From positions 186,001 to 250,000 of the forward strand of contig NZ_AWGE01000005.1 of the NCBI RefSeq assembly GCF_000495815.1: a stretch of 64,000 bases of DNA, written 5' to 3'. The notes below the pieces were generated by a model. It saw only the letters and a list, made by a program, of their open reading frames with translations. It had not been told where the DNA came from and did not search any database. Shown in pieces: positions 34,415 through 42,789 of this stretch. Numbering within the stretch: position 1 is the first letter of the stretch; every line of letters begins with the position of its first letter. Both the position numbers and the translations under genes were made by a program. The DNA comes from Asticcacaulis sp. AC466. Lineage in GTDB: Bacteria > Pseudomonadota > Alphaproteobacteria > Caulobacterales > Caulobacteraceae.

Positions 34415-36393
34415 GCGGTCATCTCGGGCACGGGCGGTGTGGCATTGGGAAACAGATTGCGGCGCAGGCCGGTCAGCGCAACGAGGGCGGACAGGGGGCG
34501 CGGCTCGGTCAATGCGCGGTCGATCCGCAGACGCAGGTCGCTGTCCGGTTTCACGCCTTCGTCACGCTCAAGGGCGGCGAAATGACGGGAAACGTCGGCC
34601 AGAACCGCGTTGATAGGGCTATCTTCCGAGCCATGCATATCTTTGAGGACCAGCAGGTTCAATCCAATCCGCAGATCACGCAACGCGTCCGCTGCAGCCA
34701 GCCGGTCGTCGGCCGAGGCGCCGGAGAGACGGGGCGCCAGAAGCTGAATACGATCCAGCATCAAGCCGGTCCATTCCCCGGCACTTATCTGATAACGTGC
34801 GGCGGCGATGGCCGCCAGCTCACGCCAACCCGCCCGCAAAACGCGCCGGGCCACGGTGCGCGGCCCGACCACGCGCAACAGGCGTGTGGCAAATATCGCC
34901 GCGGCGACGCCGGTGACCTGAGCGAAGTTGGCGTTAAGAAAGGCCGCGAAATCGGCGGAGAAGGTATTGGTCAGCGCCAGACCCGTGGTGAAGCCCATGA
35001 CCATCGGCATCATGCGCATGTACCATTTGGGCGAGGGCAACAAGGCGCCCATGATCAGCAAGGGCGGTGCCAGCACGACAGTCAGCATGACAAAGCCATG
35101 CACGGCGGGCAGCAGCGCGAACTGATAGAGGGCGATCAGCGGCAGGGAGGCGACCGTCCAGGTCAGGAAGCCGCGCTGGGCGGTCGTTGGGTCGTCCATG
35201 GTGGCGAAAAAACAGCACATGACGGCGGCGATCATCGGGGCAATGGCCCCTTCGGGCCAGCCGGTCTTGATCCATAACAGGCAGCAACCGATAATGGCGG
35301 CGAAGGTCGCCAAGGTCGACAACAGAGCCATGCCGTAATCAACGTGCAGCGGCCGGGCGATGCGCTGCCCCACAAGCGCCTGGGCTTCCGGGCTAAGCGC
35401 AACGGCGGGCTTGCTTAGCGCGTCGCTCAGTTCGCGAGACAGTCGCAACAGGTTGATCAGCTCGGTCAGCCGGGCGAGCAAATTATGGGTCAGCAGGTTC
35501 GACCAGCCTTGCGGCGGTGTTTGCTCGCTCAGCTGGTCGATCACGGCGCGCAATGCTGCTGGATCCTCGCGTCTGTCAGCGGCCACCCAGGCGCGCAGGC
35601 CATCCAGCAGGGCAGTCAGCGCCGGTGTCAGGCCCTCTACCTGCTTCAGGCTTTGGATGCGGTCCTCCAGCGCCGAAATCAGGGGCACCAGCAGCATGAG
35701 GCGATCCTGCATAGCGGCCAGGGCCGCTCGCGTCGGACGCTGGGCGTCCGTGTCGTAGGGCACATGGGTGGCCAGCATGTGCAATTCGGTTATATCGGCG
35801 GCGATGGTGCGCCGTTGTGGCGCGGTAATGGGCAGAACCTGACCTGACAGCGCGTTGATGATCCAGGCCTGGGCGTCGGCGGATATGGCCTCAAGCTTGG
35901 CCGTCAGCACGGTGGCGACACTGCGCGGAAAGAAGACGGTATGGACCAAGGACGCGCACAATACGCCGAGGCCTATTTCCTGTGTTCGCAACAGCGCCAC
36001 CGAAAAAATCTGGTCCGGATGATCGACGCTGGGGAAGCCGATTAAGGCGGCGGTGTACCCGGCCAGCATGAAGAGATAGCTGCGTGGTGTGCGGTCGAGC
36101 AAGGACAGGAATTGGCAGGCGCAAACCCAGAGCGCCAGCGCGATCGATAATAGAACAGGTGCGTTGGATAATGACGGCACCAGCCAGACCGAAGCGGCCG
36201 CGCCGATAAGCGTACCGCCGAAACGATAGGCCGCCTTGGAACGAACCGTGCCGGTAATAGGCTGACTGACGATGTAGACGGTCGCCATGGCCCAGAACGG
36301 CCGTTCAAGACCGATGACCAGGGAGATATAGAGGGCCAGCATCGCCGCCACGAAGCTGTTGACGGAAAACACCCATTCTCGCAGGCGCATCAT
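34411..36393 (-). CDS. aaeB: FUSC-family efflux transporter (AaeB-like)
   Basis: This 660-residue inner-membrane protein has the duplicated FUSC layout: a cluster of helices at about 10-175, a soluble region at about 180-350, a second cluster at about 365-510 and a soluble C-terminal tail. Recognisable segments are LERPFWAMATVYIVSQPITG and, in the second half, WPEGAIAPMIAAVMCCFF with DDPTTAQRGFL. The N-terminal ATG at 36393 follows AGG; an ORF running further upstream would overlap marR in another frame. It probably exports hydroxylated aromatic carboxylic acids, and the operon context supports that. Confidence 0.9.
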   Translation of the reverse strand: MMRLREWVFSVNSFVAAMLALYISLVIGLERPFWAMATVYIVSQPITGTVRSKAAYRFGGTLIGAAASVWLVPSLSNAPVLLSIALALWVCACQFLSLLDRTPRSYLFMLAGYTAALIGFPSVDHPDQIFSVALLRTQEIGLGVLCASLVHTVFFPRSVATVLTAKLEAISADAQAWIINALSGQVLPITAPQRRTIAADITELHMLATHVPYDTDAQRPTRAALAAMQDRLMLLVPLISALEDRIQSLKQVEGLTPALTALLDGLRAWVAADRREDPAALRAVIDQLSEQTPPQGWSNLLTHNLLARLTELINLLRLSRELSDALSKPAVALSPEAQALVGQRIARPLHVDYGMALLSTLATFAAIIGCCLLWIKTGWPEGAIAPMIAAVMCCFFATMDDPTTAQRGFLTWTVASLPLIALYQFALLPAVHGFVMLTVVLAPPLLIMGALLPSPKWYMRMMPMVMGFTTGLALTNTFSADFAAFLNANFAQVTGVAAAIFATRLLRVVGPRTVARRVLRAGWRELAAIAAARYQISAGEWTGLMLDRIQLLAPRLSGASADDRLAAADALRDLRIGLNLLVLKDMHGSEDSPINAVLADVSRHFAALERDEGVKPDSDLRLRIDRALTEPRPLSALVALTGLRRNLFPNATPPVPEMTA

Positions 36394-36397
36394 GGGC

Positions 36398-36844
36398 CTA
36401 ACTCGCGCTTTCCATACTGTCCCGAAACCGGCCGAGCACGCGCACGGCGATATCCAGGTCTTGCGGACTGATGCCTTCGAGAAGGGCTGAGCGCACGCGC
36501 TCAGCGGCGGCTTCGGCACGCGCCGCCAGGTCGCGGCCTGTGAGCGTCAAGTGCAGGGTCTTCGCGCGCTTGTCCTCGGCGCAGGCGTGGCGTTCAACCA
36601 GGCCGGCGCGTTCAAGCTGATCGAGCAGCGGCACGAGGGAGGGCGGCTCAATGCCTAGCGCCTCGACAAGCGCGCCCTGGCGTACGCCGTCCCCTAGTCG
36701 TCCGAGCAGCATGACCGGCAGGCCCAGCGTATGCGACACGCCGAGGCTGAGAAAGGCCCGGTCGATCTGTTTGCGGTAGGCGCGCGTCAACGGCGGCAAC
36801 AAGGCCGTAAGGGAGCGTTGATTGAGCGTATGCGGCGACAACAT
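36398..36844 (-). CDS. MarR-family transcriptional repressor
   Basis: This 148-residue winged-helix regulator has the recognition helix region LVEALGIEPPSLVPLLDQLERAGLVER and the wing DKRAKTLHLTLTGRDLA. It is the first gene of the efflux operon and ends 4 bases before the FUSC start. Its own promoter is overlapped by a perfect inverted repeat (36863-36878), so it should repress itself and the pump and be released by an aromatic acid or phenolic ligand. The ligand is inferred from pump family only. Confidence 0.9.
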   Translation of the reverse strand: MLSPHTLNQRSLTALLPPLTRAYRKQIDRAFLSLGVSHTLGLPVMLLGRLGDGVRQGALVEALGIEPPSLVPLLDQLERAGLVERHACAEDKRAKTLHLTLTGRDLAARAEAAAERVRSALLEGISPQDLDIAVRVLGRFRDSMESAS

Positions 36845-36862
36845 GGGGCAGGGTCCATTTAA

Positions 36863-36900
36863 TTAGTTAGATAACTAAATAAATCGGACAGCGCTGTCAA
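36863..36900 (-). promoter_or_regulatory. marR promoter with overlapping operator
   Basis: On the minus strand TTGACA (36895-36900) and TAGTTA (36872-36877) are 17 bases apart. The perfect repeat TTAGTTA-TC-TAACTAA (36863-36878) covers the -10 element. It lies 19 bases upstream of the marR start. Confidence 0.75.
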
Positions 36901-37343
36901 TGTGGGGTGACGTATTTATTTCTCGGCGAGCGTCAGGACTTCCGGCACGCGGGAACTGTAACTGGCCCAATAGATAGAAGCCGCAATAGATGGTGATCAA
37001 CGCGACCTTTGGCGCGCGCAAGGTGCGTTCAGCGACGTCGCGGGCACGTCGGTGCCGCCGTCAAAAAAGCTATTGCCCAGCGAATTGGTCTCATGGAGGC
37101 CGCCTGTATCGGCGCTACTGTCGATATTTCCGTAAGGCGCCTTGATGCTCCAGCTATTGGGTTCGAACTGTGGGCCATTGCAGATGCTTGGGTTTATCGC
37201 CGAAGAAGTTTCCCATCCGGCTAAGTTGGATGCCATTGAAGTGGATTAAATAAATTTAACCTAAAAGTACTTTACACAATAAAGTATGGTGGCATATCTG
37301 TATCAGATGTATTGCGGTGCAATAATTTGACGGGGGTATTACC
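36901..37343. other. Divergent region of about 440 bp with possible decayed coding scraps
   Basis: Together with the marR promoter this makes a 499-bp gap. On the minus strand near 36950-37003 one frame reads LITIYCGFYLLGQLQF, like the end of a membrane protein, and 36997-37236 is open in another frame, but no gene is recognised. Ahead of the receptor lie the repeats ATCTGTATCAGAT (37296-37308) and ATTGC-GGT-GCAAT (37311-37323). The latter is close to the start codon and may be a regulator site. Confidence 0.3.
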
Positions 37344-39593
37344 ATGCGCACTACGAACAACCGGCTTATGACCGGCCTCTCCAGCCTAGTCCTGTTGGGC
37401 GCCGTCGCCGGCACCGCTCACGGGCAGACGGCTACGGCGCCAGCCGCTCAAGCGGAGACCAGTCAGCCCCCCGCACAACAAACTGACGCGAAGGACGGCC
37501 AAACAACAACGGTCACTGTCACCGGGCAAAAGCCGGTCAATCGCATCGACCGGCAAACTTACGACAATACGAAAAATATAGATGCCGCGACAGGCAATGC
37601 CGCAGATGCGCTGAACAAGGTGCCTTCTGTCAATGTTGATCCCCAGGGCAATGTCACCTTGCGCGGCAATTCGAACGTGCAAATCTATGTTGATGGCAAG
37701 CCGTCGACAATGATGAGCGCCGACAACCGCGCGGCCGCCCTTCAGGCCATGTCGTCCGGCGATATTTCGTCAGTGGAGGTCATGACCAACCCGGGCGCTC
37801 AGTACAGCTCGGAAGGCAGCGGTGGTATCATAAATCTTGTCATGAACAAGAACCGCAAACCGGGGGGCTATGGGTCGATTACCACGTCGGTTGGAACGGA
37901 CGGTCGCTACAACACCAACCTGTCGGGCTCCTATCATAAGAACAAGCTGACGGTGAATGGCGGTTTAAGCTATCGTAACGACATCCGGGGCGGCAGCGTG
38001 GGCACGCGTCTGCAACGTCTCGACAGCAATGGGAACGTCACAAGCACCACAGATACGGACGGCACCGGCATTGGCACGGTTCGCAACCTATCCAGCAATT
38101 TTTCGGTCGATTATAATGCGACCGCTACCGATACCGTGACGGCGAGTCTCGCTTATGCCAGCCGCCAGTTCAACATTCGCGGCGACTCTAACAACGCAGC
38201 TTACAATGCGGCCAACGCCCCGACGGCATTGTATGGCCGTCATACCTATGTTCAGCAGCCGAATGAAAACAGCTCTGGCGCGTTTACCTGGAGCCATACC
38301 GGCGATACGGCCGGCGAGACTCTGAAGGTCGATTATCGCATCAGCCGTTCTACCGGCACAGGCGTGACTGAAAATACGACGACCTATAGCTTTCCTGCGG
38401 CGCTGACGCTTACTGACATGCAGCATAAAAGCACCGATCTGCATAACCAAGTCCTAAGCGTCGATTATAACCGTCAATTGGGCAGCGACCAGTTATCGAC
38501 CGGCCTACAGATCACGCGTGACGACAGCCAAACCATAAACAACTCGATCGTCAATGGCGCCGTTAATCCGCAACTGACGTCTGATTTTGCTTACGTCCAG
38601 ACCATCAGCGCGGCCTATGCGACGCTTCAGCACCAGATTGGTGAAAAGTGGACCGTTCTGGGAGGCTTGCGAGCCGAATACCTCAACCTCAGCACGGACT
38701 TGATCAGTTCAGGCACCGTTGGTCAGGTTGACTACACCAAGCTGTCGCCCAGCTTCTTTGCAACCTACGCCATAGATGCAAAATCCAAACTGCGTTTCAG
38801 CTATTCACATAGATTGCAGCGTCCCCAGCCGAGCGACCTCAACCCCTTCGTGACATATCAGGACGCCCAGAACGTCATTGCCGGTAATCCGAACCTGAAG
38901 CCGCAGGAGACCGACAAGATGGATCTGGGATATGAGGTCACAGCCGGGTACATCAGCTATGTCCTGCGTGGGTATTACCAACAAGATGCCCACACCATTA
39001 CAAGCTACAGCACCTTCTTACCTGTCAGCACGCCGGGTGGTCAGGCCGTTATTCTGACGACCAAACGTAATTTCGGCAGCGGCAAGGCGGGGGGGCTGGA
39101 GTTCAATTATCAGGGGCCGCTGAGTAAAAAGCTGATCCTGAGTGCCAATGGTAATCTGGCCTATAAGGAGCTGGACACCTCGACCCTTGGCGGCACGCAG
39201 TCGGCAACCACTCTTAGCGGCCGCGTCATGTTGATGTACAAGGCGACGCCGAAGGATGGGATGCAGTTCACCTATTTCACGTCGGGTAAGCAACTGACGG
39301 GGCAAGGCTATGTAACGCCTTTCTCGATGGGTAATTTCTCTTGGAAGCATAATTTCACACCAAAGCTTGCCTCAGTATTTGTGCTGAACGATCCGTTCCG
39401 TTCCAGCAAAGTCAAAATGGTAACCGACACGGACTTGGTTCATTCGGTGTCGACACGCGGGCAGCAAGGTCAGGTCATCTATCTGGGCCTGACATATAAT
39501 TTCGGTGGCGCGTCCAGTGCCCAACAAGGGCAGTCGCGAATGACGGGGCAGGGTGGCCCTGGTGGACCAGGCGGGCGACCCAGCGGCTACTAG
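37344..39593 (+). CDS. TonB-dependent receptor / outer-membrane beta-barrel family protein
   Basis: This 749-residue protein has a signal peptide ending HGQ. A TonB-box-like TVTVTGQKPVNR follows, then a plug with NAADALNKVPSVNVDPQGNV, VQIYVDGKPS and VEVMTNPGAQYSSEGSGGIINLV. The C-terminal half is an outer-membrane beta-barrel (OMP_b-brl_3 type). The barrel is followed by an unusual Gly/Pro/Gln-rich tail of about 30 residues (GQGGPGGPGGRPSGY), so the C-terminal aromatic signal is displaced. It has no STN domain or sigma partner. A GGGGGT ribosome site precedes the ATG. The substrate is unknown. Confidence 0.88.
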   Translation: MRTTNNRLMTGLSSLVLLGAVAGTAHGQTATAPAAQAETSQPPAQQTDAKDGQTTTVTVTGQKPVNRIDRQTYDNTKNIDAATGNAADALNKVPSVNVDPQGNVTLRGNSNVQIYVDGKPSTMMSADNRAAALQAMSSGDISSVEVMTNPGAQYSSEGSGGIINLVMNKNRKPGGYGSITTSVGTDGRYNTNLSGSYHKNKLTVNGGLSYRNDIRGGSVGTRLQRLDSNGNVTSTTDTDGTGIGTVRNLSSNFSVDYNATATDTVTASLAYASRQFNIRGDSNNAAYNAANAPTALYGRHTYVQQPNENSSGAFTWSHTGDTAGETLKVDYRISRSTGTGVTENTTTYSFPAALTLTDMQHKSTDLHNQVLSVDYNRQLGSDQLSTGLQITRDDSQTINNSIVNGAVNPQLTSDFAYVQTISAAYATLQHQIGEKWTVLGGLRAEYLNLSTDLISSGTVGQVDYTKLSPSFFATYAIDAKSKLRFSYSHRLQRPQPSDLNPFVTYQDAQNVIAGNPNLKPQETDKMDLGYEVTAGYISYVLRGYYQQDAHTITSYSTFLPVSTPGGQAVILTTKRNFGSGKAGGLEFNYQGPLSKKLILSANGNLAYKELDTSTLGGTQSATTLSGRVMLMYKATPKDGMQFTYFTSGKQLTGQGYVTPFSMGNFSWKHNFTPKLASVFVLNDPFRSSKVKMVTDTDLVHSVSTRGQQGQVIYLGLTYNFGGASSAQQGQSRMTGQGGPGGPGGRPSGY

Positions 39594-39759
39594 GGGCGAA
39601 AAATGCCTTCGGTAGGCAAAAAAGCCACTGTGGCAAAAATACGTACCGACGTTATCCCTACTACGTGCCGGATGGATTTGGCGTTGCGCTTTGGTTAATA
39701 TTTGTTAACTCTAAGCCGTCGAACGCCAAACCGGCGGTTCGCTTCTACGGGGGTAGGTC

Positions 39760-41139
39760 TTGGGCTCGCTGTTACCTGACTCAGTCGATGTGGCGGCGGG
39801 GATTGTCTTCGTCTATCTACTGATGAGCCTGCTCACCACGGTTGTGCGCGAAGCCATCGAAGGCTTTTGTAAAAGCCGCGCCACGAACCTGGAAAAGGGT
39901 TTGATCGAGCTTCTGTGTGATCATCCGCCGGAACACGCCGTCAAGACCGCAGCCGCCAGTACATCAACCAAGGGATCGGCGAAGGCCTCCGGCTACGACA
40001 TGCTGAAGACATTTTACGATCACCCTCTAACTATGACCCTATACCGCGGCCGCTATCAGACGCCGGACAAGCGGAGCTTTATGAGCGCAGGGAATTTACC
40101 GTCCTATATCCCCAGCGGCCATTTCGCCTTCGTCGTGTTCGACATGCTGGCCGAGCGCGGTGGCCAGTCGGAGAATGGCAGCCTTGACACCAGTGCCATT
40201 CTTGCGGCGACCACAAACCTGCCCAATACCCGGCTGGCCAAGATGGTTTCCTTTGCCATCAACAACTCCGGGGGCGACCTCGACAAGGCGCGGCTGTTCA
40301 TGGAAACTTGGTATAATGCCACCATGGACCGGGTGTCCGGCTGGTATCGCCGCGAAACCCAGACCATCATTTTCTGGTTGTCCCTGATTATCTGCGTCAT
40401 CTTGAACGTCAATACCGTCGTCATCGCTCAAAGCCTTTATCTCAGCCCGTCCTTGCGCAAGGCTGTCGAAGCGTCGTCGCAGGAATATTACAGCCAGCAC
40501 GTCAATGCCGATCCGTCGAACCTGATGCCGGCAAACGGCACCAATCCACTGGCGGCGTTGGACCTGCCGCTCGGTTGGAACGACACCACGCTGAACACGA
40601 TGAATCACCTCTTCCAGTTTTGTGGTGAGAAAAATACCAAAAAATGCCCACCTGTCACACCTGTCGAAACGCCTATGCCGGATTGGGCTCACGCCCGCCC
40701 GGACCAATGGATGGCATATCTTGGTCAAAGCGTGAAAAATATTTCGGAACACGCAACCAGCCTCTACCAGGGTAACCCATCGCTTGGCGATCATACCCTG
40801 TTCAACATCTTGCCGCTCATCTCCCTGATCATGGGCTGGTTGATGACGGCATTCGCCGTCACGCTGGGTGCGCCCTTCTGGTTTGACGTTCTGTCGAAGC
40901 TGATGACTGTGCGCTCCACGCTCAAGCCCAAGGACGGTGGCGGCGGTGTCAGCGGCTTCGATGGGTTGGGTGCAATCGCTACGGCCTTCACCGCGCCTCA
41001 GGTGACGGAAAAGACACCACAATTGACCTATCAACCCAGTCTGGTGGCCTCTTCGGCCGCGGGCGCCACGCCTCATGATGATGCGGACATGGCCTTTCTG
41101 GCCGGTTTGGACCCGACCATGCGTCCGCGCGACAACTGA
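39760..41139 (+). CDS. Membrane protein of unknown function paired with a peptidoglycan hydrolase
   Basis: This 459-residue protein starts at a TTG at 39760 after a GGGGGTAGG sequence. Three hydrophobic segments are visible: about 12-30 (IVFVYLLMSLLTTVVREA), about 203-228 (IIFWLSLIICVILNVN) and about 350-378 (LISLIMGWLMTAFAVTLG). A long region between the first two contains PSYIPSGHFAFVVFDMLAE. The C-terminal tail (about 400-459) is Gly/Ala-rich. I recognise no named family. The GH19-M15 gene begins 19 bases downstream, so it may help deliver or control that hydrolase. An inverted repeat GTTAA-N6-TTAAC lies 50 bases upstream (39694-39709). Confidence 0.75.
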   Translation: MGSLLPDSVDVAAGIVFVYLLMSLLTTVVREAIEGFCKSRATNLEKGLIELLCDHPPEHAVKTAAASTSTKGSAKASGYDMLKTFYDHPLTMTLYRGRYQTPDKRSFMSAGNLPSYIPSGHFAFVVFDMLAERGGQSENGSLDTSAILAATTNLPNTRLAKMVSFAINNSGGDLDKARLFMETWYNATMDRVSGWYRRETQTIIFWLSLIICVILNVNTVVIAQSLYLSPSLRKAVEASSQEYYSQHVNADPSNLMPANGTNPLAALDLPLGWNDTTLNTMNHLFQFCGEKNTKKCPPVTPVETPMPDWAHARPDQWMAYLGQSVKNISEHATSLYQGNPSLGDHTLFNILPLISLIMGWLMTAFAVTLGAPFWFDVLSKLMTVRSTLKPKDGGGGVSGFDGLGAIATAFTAPQVTEKTPQLTYQPSLVASSAAGATPHDDADMAFLAGLDPTMRPRDN

Positions 41140-41158
41140 CGACGGACGGGGGGCGGTC

Positions 41159-42241
41159 GTGGCAATCATTACTCCAGAGCGACTAAAGACCTTGGCGCCC
41201 ACCATCCGGGACGACCGTGCCATGGCCTATGCGCCCGCGCTTGAAGCCGCCCTGCCGTTGGGTGATATTACGACCCGCCTGCGGCTGGTTCATTTTATGG
41301 CGCAGATGGGGCATGAAAGCGGTGGGTTTAAAGCGCTGGTTGAAAACCTGAACTACAGCGCCCAAGGCCTGCTGACGGTCTTCCGCAGCCGTGTCCAGAC
41401 GCTGGATAAGGCCAAGGAACTGGTGGCTGCGGGTAAGGAAGCGATCGCCAATTTCGTCTATGGCGACCGGCCGAGCCTTGGGAACGTCAATCCGGGCGAC
41501 GGTTATAAATATATTGGCCGGGGCTTTATGATGATTACCGGGCGGGCCAACTACGAACGCTATGCCGCCATGATTGGCCAGCCCCTGATAGAACAGCCCG
41601 AATTGCTGGAAAACCCGGTTTACGCCGCCCAGGCTGCTGCGGCCTTCTGGAAGGTCAACAACATCAACGCCAAGGCCGATCTCGACGATATCGAAGGGGT
41701 GACGCGACTGGTCAATGGTGGCACCATCGGCCTAGCGGACCGTCAAGCGTGGCTTGATCGCGCCAAGGCGACCTTCCCGCCGTTACCGCCGGCGCCCGCA
41801 GCGACCGCTGCGGATGGCTTCAGCCAGTATTTCACCCTGGACGAACTGACCCATACCGATAACCGGACCATCGACAATACGCCGCCAGCCAATATTGTCG
41901 CCGCGCTCAAACAGACAGCCGCCCAGATGGATCGTGTGCGCCTATGTCTGGGCAAGCCGATACGGGTCAATAGCGGTTATCGGTCGCCGGCGCTGAACAA
42001 GGCGATCGGCGGGTCGCCAAACAGCGCGCACTGCCTCGGCTATGCGGTGGATTTCGTGTCATCGGCCTTCGGCACGCCGCGCGACATCTGCAAGAAAATC
42101 ATCGCCAGCGATATCCAGTACGATCAACTGATATATGAGGGGAGCTGGGTCCACATCTCGTTCGATCCGCGCCTGCGTATGCAGACCCTGACGGCGGCGT
42201 TCACGTCGACCGGCACGGTCTATTCAGACGGCATAACCTGA
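41159..42241 (+). CDS. GH19 chitinase/endolysin-like and M15A peptidase fusion protein
   Basis: This 360-residue protein starts at the GTG at 41159 behind a strong G-rich ribosome site (GGACGGGGGGCG). The N-terminal domain (about 1-210) is lysozyme-like GH19: MGHESGGF holds the catalytic Glu, followed by KYIGRGFMMITGRANYERY. The C-terminal domain (about 225-360) is peptidase M15A: RVNSGYRSPALNKAIGGSPNSAHCLGYAVDF and WVHISF supply the zinc ligands and catalytic residues. It should cut both glycan and peptide parts of peptidoglycan. No signal peptide is seen, so release may depend on the membrane protein upstream. No other phage genes are near. Confidence 0.85.
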   Translation: MAIITPERLKTLAPTIRDDRAMAYAPALEAALPLGDITTRLRLVHFMAQMGHESGGFKALVENLNYSAQGLLTVFRSRVQTLDKAKELVAAGKEAIANFVYGDRPSLGNVNPGDGYKYIGRGFMMITGRANYERYAAMIGQPLIEQPELLENPVYAAQAAAAFWKVNNINAKADLDDIEGVTRLVNGGTIGLADRQAWLDRAKATFPPLPPAPAATAADGFSQYFTLDELTHTDNRTIDNTPPANIVAALKQTAAQMDRVRLCLGKPIRVNSGYRSPALNKAIGGSPNSAHCLGYAVDFVSSAFGTPRDICKKIIASDIQYDQLIYEGSWVHISFDPRLRMQTLTAAFTSTGTVYSDGIT

Positions 42242-42310
42242 CGCGGGCGTTGAGGGATTGGAATACGGCGCAAGTCGGTGTTTGTTTTTGTCGAACGAAA
42301 CCGATATAAG

Positions 42311-42715
42311 ATGCCTATGACTCTGATGGCGATGCTTTTCGAACGGCTGGCGGCGGGGGGGCGTGTATTGCTCTGTACGCTTCTTGTCGTCGGTGTATTG
42401 AGCAGCCAGTCAGCCGGATTTTGCGTCCACGAACTGCAAGGCCAGGACGGCGCGGCCTATAGTCATGATGACACGGCGCGGGTCGATAATGGCCGTGATG
42501 GCGGCGGTCTTCTGGATATTTATCACGTCCTGCACAATTGCGCCTGCCATACCCACAGTTCCGCGACGGCATCGCCGGACGGTGGACCGGCCGCGACGCC
42601 CCTCTTGACGTTGACGGCCACGCGCTTTGCCTTGATCGACGCCCGGCGACGCGACGACCCCGGCGCATCGCCCGACCAGCCCCCAAAACCGTTCATAGAC
42701 ATCCGTACCGTTTAA
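42311..42715 (+). CDS. Small secreted His/Cys-containing protein upstream of czcCBA
   Basis: This 134-residue protein has an N-terminal hydrophobic signal segment (VLLCTLLVVGVLSSQSAG). A short cluster HNCACHTHSS in the middle could bind metal. The ATG at 42311 is favoured over a GTG at 42278; ATGs at 42317 and 42326 are also possible. I recognise no domain. It lies 74 bases upstream of the czcC-like gene, in the same direction, and may be a periplasmic metal-binding accessory of the efflux system. Confidence 0.6.
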   Translation: MPMTLMAMLFERLAAGGRVLLCTLLVVGVLSSQSAGFCVHELQGQDGAAYSHDDTARVDNGRDGGGLLDIYHVLHNCACHTHSSATASPDGGPAATPLLTLTATRFALIDARRRDDPGASPDQPPKPFIDIRTV

Positions 42716-42789
42716 CGGCCCGGCGTCCGTGATGCGTGAGCACATGGTCTGCCTGGCCATGTCTATCCTCATGTCATTTTGGACGGCTC

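Noticed and set aside
39603-39630. Two small hairpins (TGCCT/AGGCA and GCCA/TGGC) after the outer-membrane receptor as terminators
   Set aside because: Both are flanked by A-runs, not T-runs, on the coding strand, and no minus-strand gene ends there.
39694-39709. TTAA-N6-TTAAC resembling a CtrA cell-cycle box upstream of the membrane protein
   Set aside because: The CtrA consensus needs 7 bases between the TTAA halves; here there are 6, so it is kept only as an inverted repeat.
41159-42241. Prophage origin of the GH19-M15 endolysin-like gene
   Set aside because: No terminase, capsid, tail, integrase or holin gene is nearby; the neighbours are ordinary chromosomal transport genes.
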